DNA of 64,000 bases, from contig JAUILU010000001.1 of NCBI GenBank assembly GCA_030432905.1, positions 682,001 to 746,000 of the forward strand, written 5' to 3'. The translations under genes were made by a program, and so were the position numbers. Shown one piece after another: positions 24,195-30,823 of the stretch. The notes beneath the pieces were generated by a model that worked only from the letters and a program-made list of their open reading frames with translations, searched no databases and was not told where the DNA came from. The DNA comes from Phycisphaerae bacterium. Its GTDB lineage: Bacteria > Planctomycetota > Phycisphaerae > Phycisphaerales > UBA1924. Numbering within the stretch: position 1 is the first letter of the stretch; every line of letters starts with the position of its first letter.

Positions 24195-26411
24195 TTATTC
24201 GGCTGAGGCGGTTGCCTCGGCATCCTCGGATTCGGACGTGTCATCGCCACCCTTATCGGCGGCTTCGTCCTGCATCAACGCCTTCCGGCTCAGCTTGATC
24301 CGGCCCTGATCGTCTACATTGATGACCTTCACGCGGATCGAATCGCCGATCTTGACGACGTTGGAGACCTTCTCGACGTAGCCGTTGTCCAGCTCCGAGA
24401 TGTGGCACATGCCGTCGGTGCCGGGGGCGAGCTCGACGAACGCGCCGAAGTCCTTGACGCTGACAACCTTGCCCTCGTAGATCGCGCCGACCTTGATCGA
24501 TTCGCAGAGCGCCTCGACCTCGGCGAGCGCCGCTTTGAGCGAGGTGCCGTCGACCGCGGAGATGAAGACTGTGCCGTCTTCCTCGACATCGATCTGGACG
24601 CCGTGCTTGTCCTGCAGGCCGCGAATCATCTTGCCGCCGGGGCCGATGAGCTTGCCGATCTTGTCGGGGTCGATCTTGAGGGTCTCCATGCCCGGCGCGA
24701 AGTCGCTGATCTCGTCGCGCGGCGCGGGGATGGTCTTCTCCATCTGAGTGATCAGATCGATCCGGCCTTCCTTCGCCTGCTCGAAGATCTCCTCGATCTG
24801 CTTCATGGACAGGCCGCGGGCCTTGAGGTCGAGCTGGATGCCCGTGATGCCCTCACGTGTGCCGGAGACCTTGAAGTCCATGTCGCCGAAGAAGTCCTCT
24901 TCGCCGAGGATGTCGGTGACGAAGACCTCGTTGTTGCCGTCGTCATCGGTGAATCGCCCGACCGAGATGCCGGCACAGGTGTTGGTGATGGGCACGCCCG
25001 CGTCCATGAGCGCGAGGCAGCCACCGCAGACCGAAGCCATCGAAGACGAGCCGTTCGACTCGGTGATGTCCGAGACGAGGCGGATGGTGTAGGGGAAGTC
25101 TTCCGGGCTTGGAAGGATGGCCTGAAGTGAACGCTCGGCGAGCGCGCCGTGGCCGATCTCGCGACGACCCGGGCCCATGATCCGGCCCGCTTCACCGACC
25201 GAGAAGGGCGGGAAGTTGTAGTGCAGGTAGAACTTCTTGCTGTACTCGGGCATGAGGCCGTCGACGACCTGCTCGGCCTTGCCGGTGCCGAGCACCGTGG
25301 AGACGAGCGACTGGGTCTCGCCGCGCTGGAAGAGCGCCGAGCCGTGCGTGCGCTTGAAGACGCCGACTTCCATCTCGAGCGGGCGGATCTCCTTGGGCTT
25401 CCGGCCGTCGGCGCGGACACCCTTCTCGGCGATCAGGCGACGCGTGATCTTCTTCTCTAGGCGACGGAACGCCTCCTTGGCCATCGTCCGGTTGGCCCGG
25501 CTTTCCTCGGCCTCAGCGACAGAGCCGTCGAGCTTCTCGGGGAAGTGATCACCGATGATCTGGCTGCGGAGTTCTCCGATCGCGTCGTTGCGTTCCTGTT
25601 TACCAGGCAACTGACGCAGTTCGAGCAGTTTGTCGTGGCAGAGGTCCTTGATTTTCGCGGTAATCTCGTCGCTCGGGATCGCCAGCGGGTTCTTAACGGT
25701 CTTCTCCTGACCGACGAGCTTGACCAACTCCTCGATCAACTCGAGCGTTTCTTTGATGCCCTCGTAGCCGAACTCGATCGCCTTGAGGACGTCCTCGTCG
25801 GGGATCTCAGCGGCACCGACCTCGATCATGTTGATGCCGTCCTTGTGTCCGGCGAGCACGAGGTCGAGATCCGAGTAGTCCATCTGGCTACCCGTTGGGT
25901 TCAGGACGAACTGGGGGCCGTCGTCGGTCCAGATGCGGCCGACGCGGACGGTCGCGGTCGGGCCCTCGAAGGGCGCGTTGCTGATCGCGAGCGCGGCGCT
26001 GGCGGCGGTGCCGGCGATGACGTCGGTGTCGTTCTCGCCGTCGTGGCTCATGACCCAGCACTGGATCTGAACCTCGTCGATGAAGCCGTCGGGGAAGAGA
26101 GGCCTGATCGGGCGGTCGATCATGCGCATCGTGAGGATTTCTTTCTCGTTTGGAGCGCCCTCACGCTTGCGGAACCCGCCGGGGAACTTGCCGCCCGCCG
26201 AGAGCTTCTCGCGGTAGTCGACCTGCATGGGGAAGAAGTCGAGGCCCGGGCGGGGGTCGGCGCGCATGACGGTCGCCATGACGGTCGAGTCCGCGTAGCT
26301 GACGAAGACGGCGGCGGTCGCCTGCTTGGCGACGCGGCCTGTTTCGATGACCATCGTGCGTCCGCCGATTTCCTTCTCAACGCGCTGCGATCCGAGTTTG
26401 CTGTTTGCCAT
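24195..26411 (-). CDS. pnp: polyribonucleotide nucleotidyltransferase (PNPase)
   Basis: A phosphorolytic 3'-5' exoribonuclease of the RNA degradosome, about 738 residues. Two RNase PH domains flank an all-helical linker. The first starts at IGGRTMVIETGRVAKQA, and the second contains AERSLQAILPSPEDFPYTIR. The KH domain has GPGGKMIRGLQDKHGV, the S1 domain has GKVVSVKDFGAFVELAPGTDG, and an acidic tail (DTSESEDAEATA) ends the protein. ATG 26411 gives the usual MANSKL start; ATG 26423 or TTG 26432 would add 4 or 7 residues. It is downstream of rpsO on the same strand, the conserved rpsO-pnp order, with a terminator between. Confidence 0.95.
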   Translation of the reverse strand: MANSKLGSQRVEKEIGGRTMVIETGRVAKQATAAVFVSYADSTVMATVMRADPRPGLDFFPMQVDYREKLSAGGKFPGGFRKREGAPNEKEILTMRMIDRPIRPLFPDGFIDEVQIQCWVMSHDGENDTDVIAGTAASAALAISNAPFEGPTATVRVGRIWTDDGPQFVLNPTGSQMDYSDLDLVLAGHKDGINMIEVGAAEIPDEDVLKAIEFGYEGIKETLELIEELVKLVGQEKTVKNPLAIPSDEITAKIKDLCHDKLLELRQLPGKQERNDAIGELRSQIIGDHFPEKLDGSVAEAEESRANRTMAKEAFRRLEKKITRRLIAEKGVRADGRKPKEIRPLEMEVGVFKRTHGSALFQRGETQSLVSTVLGTGKAEQVVDGLMPEYSKKFYLHYNFPPFSVGEAGRIMGPGRREIGHGALAERSLQAILPSPEDFPYTIRLVSDITESNGSSSMASVCGGCLALMDAGVPITNTCAGISVGRFTDDDGNNEVFVTDILGEEDFFGDMDFKVSGTREGITGIQLDLKARGLSMKQIEEIFEQAKEGRIDLITQMEKTIPAPRDEISDFAPGMETLKIDPDKIGKLIGPGGKMIRGLQDKHGVQIDVEEDGTVFISAVDGTSLKAALAEVEALCESIKVGAIYEGKVVSVKDFGAFVELAPGTDGMCHISELDNGYVEKVSNVVKIGDSIRVKVINVDDQGRIKLSRKALMQDEAADKGGDDTSESEDAEATASAE

Positions 26412-26472
26412 ATCTGTTTCCATTCCTGTCAATCCCGTGCGCCCCGATTGGCGCCGGACGTTCGTATGTACC

Positions 26473-26510
26473 GCGCAGCTAGCCGAACCGAATGAGCCGG
26501 ATCGCTGCGC
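26473..26510 (-). repeat. inverted repeat in the pnp leader
   Basis: GCGCAGC and GCTGCGC are 7-base perfect arms 38 bases end to end, 62 bases before the pnp start. It could be a regulatory stem in the 5' leader, as PNPase often controls its own mRNA. No function is shown. Confidence 0.4.
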
Positions 26511-26650
26511 ATGGTGCGAACCTGGTTTTCCTTAGGAGCGCCGGAGCCGAGATCTCTCCGCGGACAGAGGGCAGGGCTCAGTTGACCTTGAGGATCTGAA
26601 GCCTGCCGACTGCCTTCGAAGACGGCTGCCGACGCGCCAACGCTTACAAA

Positions 26651-26687
26651 TAAAAACAAGGCCCACCGGAGTGATCCGATGGGCCTT
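26651..26687 (-). terminator. intrinsic terminator after rpsO
   Basis: AAGGCCCATCGGA and TCCGGTGGGCCTT pair with one G-T, then GTTTTTATTT follows on the reverse strand. It lies 12 bases after the rpsO stop codon. Confidence 0.8.
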
Positions 26688-26698
26688 GAAGAAGTGTC

Positions 26699-26968
26699 TT
26701 ACTTACGCAGACCGAGCTTTGCGATCAGTTCGCGGTATCCGTTCTCGTCTTTACGAGACAGGTAGCGGAGCAGGCGGTTTCGCTTGCTGACCATCATGAT
26801 CAGCCCGCGCCGGCTGTGGTTGTCGTGCTTGTGGTCCCGCAGGTGAGCGGCCAGGTGCTTGATCCGAGCCGTCAGCATCGCGATCTGGACTTCGGGCGAG
26901 CCGGTGTCTTTGTCATCACGACGGAATTCGCCGACGATCTCGCTGCGTGTCTGTGTTGATAGTGCCAT
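26699..26968 (-). CDS. rpsO: 30S ribosomal protein S15
   Basis: An 89-residue primary 16S rRNA-binding protein, exactly the usual S15 length. The conserved core is intact: [21 protein letters not shown] (about 15-35), [21 protein letters not shown] (about 43-63), LLRYLSRKD and the ending [15 protein letters not shown] 26968 gives the normal MALS start; 15 further in-frame residues upstream lack the family pattern. It precedes pnp, as in many bacteria, and has a strong terminator of its own, so pnp would be expressed by read-through or from an internal promoter. Confidence 0.97.
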   Translation of the reverse strand: MALSTQTRSEIVGEFRRDDKDTGSPEVQIAMLTARIKHLAAHLRDHKHDNHSRRGLIMMVSKRNRLLRYLSRKDENGYRELIAKLGLRK

Positions 26969-27012
26969 GTTCCGTATCATCTCCGCGGCGAGCCCCTGCT
27001 CACTCGTGGACA

Positions 27013-27041
27013 AGGTTAGCGCCCGGTCAAGAAACGATCAA
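27013..27041 (-). promoter_or_regulatory. weak candidate promoter of rpsO
   Basis: On the reverse strand TTGATC and TAACCT are 17 bases apart, upstream of rpsO. The -10 match is poor. Confidence 0.3.
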
Positions 27042-27119
27042 TCCAATCGACAACCAGAAATCCCGACTCAGAAGTTCCCCTCAGACCCCAAGCCGGCCCC
27101 GGATGAGCCTAACCGGGGC

Positions 27120-27125
27120 TACACT
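27120..27125 (+). promoter_or_regulatory. -10-like element TACACT, possible leaderless start of the aminotransferase gene
   Basis: TACACT ends 6 bases before ATG 27132. No Shine-Dalgarno is present. Confidence 0.45.
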
Positions 27126-27131
27126 CGCGCC

Positions 27132-28373
27132 ATGATCAAGCCGGGACTTTCAGATCGGGCAAACTCACTCAAACCGAGCGCCACGCTCGCTGTGGCCCAG
27201 AAAGCCCGCCAGATGAAGGCCGCCGGCGAGGATGTGCTGGCATTCGCGGCTGGCGAACCCGATTTCGTCACCCCTGAGCCCATCCGAAAGGCCGCCAAGG
27301 ACGCCCTCGACGCGGGCCTGACCCACTACGCCCCCACCCTCGGCACCCCAGCCGCCCGCGAAGCCATCGCCCACAAACTGGGGTCCGAGAACGGCATCGC
27401 GGGCCTGACCGCCAAGCACGTCGGGATCGGGGTCGGCGGCAAACTCTGCCTTTACAACGCCATGCAGGTTCTGATCGACCCGGGCGACGAAGTCCTGCTG
27501 CCCGTGCCCTGCTGGGTCAGCTACGCCCCGCAGGCGAGGCTTGCCGGGGGCGAGGTCGTCGAGATCCAGACCACGGGCGAGTCCGGGTTCAAGATCACCC
27601 CCGACCAGCTCAAGGCCGCGATTACACCAAAGTCGCGACTGCTGATCCTCAACTCGCCCTCGAACCCGTGCGGCACGATGTACTCGCCGGACGAACTTCG
27701 GGCTCTTGCGAGCGTGATCGCCGAGGCCGCCCAGACCATCGCCCCGCGGCTCGTGCTGATTACGGATGAGATCTACGAGAAAATCATCTACGAAGGCCGT
27801 GAGCATCTTTCGATGGGCTCGATCGATGCGATCGCCGAGCGGACGGTCACGATCAACGGCCTGAGCAAGGCGTACGCGATGACCGGCTGGCGCGTGGGGT
27901 ACGCAGCGTGCCCGGGCGAGTTCGGCCTGGAACTGATCGCCGCGATGGATCGGCTCCAGGGCCAGGTGACCTCCGGCATCCCGACGTTCATCATGCCCGC
28001 CATCGAGGTTGCCCTTACGCAGTGCTCAGGCGACGTGGCCCAGATGGTCGCGGCGTTCGCCTCGCGGGCCAAGCTCACCGAATCCCGGCTCAGCGAGATC
28101 CCGGGCGTGAACTTCCCCTCGCCCGAGGGCGCGTTCTACATCTTCCCCGATGTCTCATCGCACTTCGGCAAGACCGCGCCCGACGGCACGAAGATCACCT
28201 CCGCGATGACGTTCGCCGACGCGCTGCTGACAAACCAGAAAGTCGCGGTCGTTCCGGGCGAGGACTTCGGCGGCTGCGGCGAGAAGCACATCCGCATCTC
28301 GTTCGCGTGCAGCGAGGACCAGATCAACGCGGGCATGGACAGACTCGCGGAATTCGTCGGCTCACTCGGCTGA
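27132..28373 (+). CDS. class I/II pyridoxal-phosphate aminotransferase (aspartate aminotransferase-like)
   Basis: A 413-residue fold-type I aminotransferase. The start LSDRANSLKPSATLAVAQKARQMK and LAFAAGEPDF are typical of the class Ib aspartate aminotransferase group. The PLP-binding features are NSPSNPCGTMYS (Asn contact), ITDEIYEKIIY (Asp and Tyr) and the Schiff-base lysine in INGLSKAYAMTGWRVGY (Lys about 246). The substrate-carboxylate Arg is likely in KHIRISFA near the end. A small insertion (SSHFGKTAPDGTKITSAM) follows GAFYIFPDV. Aspartate or another acidic amino acid is the probable substrate. The 3' end overlaps scpA by 12 bases. Confidence 0.92.
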   Translation: MIKPGLSDRANSLKPSATLAVAQKARQMKAAGEDVLAFAAGEPDFVTPEPIRKAAKDALDAGLTHYAPTLGTPAAREAIAHKLGSENGIAGLTAKHVGIGVGGKLCLYNAMQVLIDPGDEVLLPVPCWVSYAPQARLAGGEVVEIQTTGESGFKITPDQLKAAITPKSRLLILNSPSNPCGTMYSPDELRALASVIAEAAQTIAPRLVLITDEIYEKIIYEGREHLSMGSIDAIAERTVTINGLSKAYAMTGWRVGYAACPGEFGLELIAAMDRLQGQVTSGIPTFIMPAIEVALTQCSGDVAQMVAAFASRAKLTESRLSEIPGVNFPSPEGAFYIFPDVSSHFGKTAPDGTKITSAMTFADALLTNQKVAVVPGEDFGGCGEKHIRISFACSEDQINAGMDRLAEFVGSLG

Positions 28374-29204
28374 TTCGACCGAAACCTGTTCGTCTTCCAA
28401 CGATTCCTGCTCGGCTTCATCGATCTCGTCTGGCTCGCGTGCTTCGAGCGTGATGATCCCAGTGTCGGCGTCCTGCTGGACCTCGATCTTCCGCTGACGT
28501 GTCAGCTCTAGCATCGCAAGGAACAGGCCGACGATGTCGTACCGCGAAGCACCCTCGAACAGTTCGCGGGTGGTCATCGCCTTCTTGCCCGTTGTCTCGG
28601 CACGTCGGCTCAGGCGATCCAAGAGATCCGCCGCGTGGAGCTCGATCGGGGTGTCGTCGAAAAGCACCTTGTGCTCGCCGAGCCGGTCGAAGTTGACGGC
28701 CGCGGCGACCTTCGCGAACGACTCGATCAGGTCCAGCACATCGAGGTCTTCGAGGTCCTGCTCGGCGGATTCATCGATGACAGACTTGAGCGAGTCTTTG
28801 TCAACACCGATCCTCGCGGCGGGCCAACGAAGATTGAACGCGTCGCGCTTGTCGCCGAGCTGCTCGGCAGCGTCGCGGAATTGGCGGTACGACAGGAGCT
28901 GCTGGATGAGCGTCGCTCTCGGGTCGTTCTCGTCGCGGGCCGAACGCTGAGCCGCGGCCCGTTCTTCGGGTGGCATGAGCGACCGCGACTTGATCTCCAT
29001 CAGCGTCGCCGCCATCACCAGGAACTCGCTGCCCACATCGACATCGATCCGCTGGGCTGATTCGAGGTGTTCGAGGTATTGGTCGGTGATCTCGGAGATC
29101 GAGATCTCGGTCGGGTCGAGCTCGGCCCGGCGGATCAGGTGGAGCAGCAGGTCCAGCGGCCCGTGGAATTCTTCGAGCCGAACGTTGTACTCACTGCCGA
29201 CCAT
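28362..29204 (-). CDS. scpA: segregation and condensation protein A
   Basis: The kleisin subunit that bridges the SMC heads in chromosome condensation. The 280-residue protein has the ScpA N-terminal signature YNVRLEEFHGPLDLLLHLIRR followed by PTEISISEITDQYLEHLE and FLVMAATLMEIKSRSLMP. The C-terminal winged-helix part (FEGASRYDIVGLFLAMLELTRQRKIEVQQD) binds the SMC head. An acidic tail of about 30 residues (EIDEAEQESLEDEQ) is longer than in most homologues. The ribosome site GGAGG lies 5 bases before ATG 29204. The usual partner scpB is not next to it. Confidence 0.93.
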   Translation of the reverse strand: MVGSEYNVRLEEFHGPLDLLLHLIRRAELDPTEISISEITDQYLEHLESAQRIDVDVGSEFLVMAATLMEIKSRSLMPPEERAAAQRSARDENDPRATLIQQLLSYRQFRDAAEQLGDKRDAFNLRWPAARIGVDKDSLKSVIDESAEQDLEDLDVLDLIESFAKVAAAVNFDRLGEHKVLFDDTPIELHAADLLDRLSRRAETTGKKAMTTRELFEGASRYDIVGLFLAMLELTRQRKIEVQQDADTGIITLEAREPDEIDEAEQESLEDEQVSVESAE

Positions 29205-29242
29205 GCGATCCTCCGTGCCCGCCTAAGACGCTTCGTGGAGTG

Positions 29243-29248
29243 TACGCT
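29243..29248 (+). promoter_or_regulatory. -10-like element TACGCT, possible leaderless start of kdsD
   Basis: TACGCT ends 6 bases before ATG 29255. GTG 29240 upstream would overlap it. The only GGAG (29237-29240) is too far from the ATG. Confidence 0.4.
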
Positions 29249-29254
29249 ACCCCG

Positions 29255-30262
29255 ATGACAGAGCAGCCCGTGGACATCCAATTCGCCCGCAACCTCTTAG
29301 AAGAAGAGGGCAGAGCGGTCGCCAACGTCGCCAGCCTGCTAGACGAGAGGTTTATCAAGGCGGTCGAGCTGATCACCGGCTGCGCCCGCGACGACGGGAC
29401 GGTTCTGGTCTCCGGGCTCGGCAAATCTGGGCTGATCGGGGCCAAGATCTCGGCGACACTGGCCTCACTGGGCATCCCCTCACACGCGGTCCACCCGACC
29501 GAGGCCAGCCACGGCGACCTCGGCAAGTTCCGCAAGAAAGACGTTGTCATCGCGCTCAGCAAATCGGGCGAGACCGAGGAACTCGTCAACCTCGCCGCGA
29601 TCCTGCAACAAGATGGCCTGCCCGTGATCTCGATCACCGGCGGCGGCGACGAACCATCGAGCCTCGAACGCGTCTCGTCGGTCGCGCTGACCATCGGTGT
29701 CGGCCCGGAAGCGGGCGACATGCCCGCGCCAACTAGCTCGACCACCGCGACACTCGCGCTCGGCGATGCGCTGGCGATAGCGGCTGCCCGCAGGATCAGC
29801 TTCACCGACGAGGACTTTGCCAAGCGTCACCCGGGCGGCTCGCTCGGCAGCATGCTCCGACCGGTCATGGACGTCGTCCGTTTCAAGTCGGGCCAGAACC
29901 TGCCCCTGATCGACGATCACCTGAGCGTTGCTGATGCGCTCGACCAGGCCGAGAAAACCGAGGGCCGACGCCCGGGCGCGATGCTGCTGGTTGACAAAGC
30001 GACCGGCAAGCTCACCGGCATCTTCACCGACGGCGACCTGCGCAGGCTCGTGCTCGGCAGCGAGTCACCCATGGCAACGCCCATCGCCGACGTCATGACC
30101 CGCGGCCCGCGGACCCTGCCGAGCACCGCGATCGTCAGAGACGCGCTGGCGCTCTTCCGCGAACGCAGGCAGGACGAGATCCCGGTCGTTGACGCCGAGG
30201 GCAAGCCCGCGGGCATGCTCGATGTGCAGGACCTGATCGCGCTGAAACTCGTCAGCGACTAA
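29255..30262 (+). CDS. kdsD: D-arabinose 5-phosphate isomerase, KpsF/GutQ/KdsD family
   Basis: Converts ribulose 5-phosphate to arabinose 5-phosphate, the first step of Kdo synthesis for lipopolysaccharide. The 335-residue protein has a SIS domain (VLVSGLGKSGLIGAKISATL at about 45-64, then HPTEASHGDLG and ALSKSGETEELV) and two C-terminal CBS domains (LRPVMDVVRF onward and PIADVMTRGPRTLP onward). This is the standard KdsD layout and length. It is followed 12 bases later by kdsC and then by an LptC/LptA-like gene, the same order as the E. coli kdsD-kdsC-lptC-lptA block. That supports an envelope role. Confidence 0.93.
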   Translation: MTEQPVDIQFARNLLEEEGRAVANVASLLDERFIKAVELITGCARDDGTVLVSGLGKSGLIGAKISATLASLGIPSHAVHPTEASHGDLGKFRKKDVVIALSKSGETEELVNLAAILQQDGLPVISITGGGDEPSSLERVSSVALTIGVGPEAGDMPAPTSSTTATLALGDALAIAAARRISFTDEDFAKRHPGGSLGSMLRPVMDVVRFKSGQNLPLIDDHLSVADALDQAEKTEGRRPGAMLLVDKATGKLTGIFTDGDLRRLVLGSESPMATPIADVMTRGPRTLPSTAIVRDALALFRERRQDEIPVVDAEGKPAGMLDVQDLIALKLVSD

Positions 30263-30274
30263 CCGGAGCAACCG

Positions 30275-30790
30275 TTGACCGCAGACCCCGCCAACATCAA
30301 GCTCATCATCCTCGACGTGGACGGCTGCCTTACCGATGGCTCGGTCTACCTCGACCACGAAGGCAACGAGACCAAGCGGTACAACATCAAAGACGGGCTC
30401 GCCATCGCGACATGGATGCGGCTCGGGTTCGAGATCGCCATCATCACGGGCCGATCCAGCGGCTCGCTCGGCGCACGCTGCCTCGAACTCGGCATCACCA
30501 AACTGCATCAGGGTGTCAAAGACAAGGGCGTCAAACTCGCCGAGGTGCTGGCTGAACTGGGCGTCACGCTCGAAGAAACCGCGGCTATGGGCGACGACTG
30601 GAACGACCTGCCCGTGCTCGGGCGTGTCGGTTACCCGATGTGCCCGGCGGACGCTGTGAGCGAGGTGCAATCGGTGGCGAAACTCGTCTGCAAGGCGTGC
30701 GGGGGCCACGGCGCTGTGCGCGAGGCGATCGAGCACCTGATCGACGCCAAGGGCCTGCGAGAGTCGGCCCTTTCGCACTACCGCCGATGA
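30275..30790 (+). CDS. kdsC: 3-deoxy-D-manno-octulosonate 8-phosphate phosphatase
   Basis: A 171-residue cap-less HAD phosphatase (C0 type) that forms tetramers and releases Kdo from Kdo-8-phosphate. HAD motif I is LIILDVDGCLTDG (about 11-23), motif II is IITGRSS (about 53-59), the lysine motif lies in VKDKGVKLAEVL, and motif IV is AMGDDWNDLPVL (about 107-118). The family's NIKDGLAI segment is also present. A TTG start is used, supported by GGAG 6 bases upstream. It is 12 bases after kdsD and clearly in the same operon. Confidence 0.93.
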   Translation: MTADPANIKLIILDVDGCLTDGSVYLDHEGNETKRYNIKDGLAIATWMRLGFEIAIITGRSSGSLGARCLELGITKLHQGVKDKGVKLAEVLAELGVTLEETAAMGDDWNDLPVLGRVGYPMCPADAVSEVQSVAKLVCKACGGHGAVREAIEHLIDAKGLRESALSHYRR

Positions 30791-30811
30791 GCCGAACGCC
30801 CCACTGCTTGA

Positions 30812-30817
30812 TACCAT
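30812..30817 (+). promoter_or_regulatory. -10-like element TACCAT before the LptC/LptA-like gene
   Basis: TACCAT ends 6 bases before ATG 30824, although kdsC ends only 33 bases upstream. No Shine-Dalgarno is present, which suggests a second, leaderless start inside the operon. Confidence 0.4.
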
Positions 30818-30823
30818 GACACC

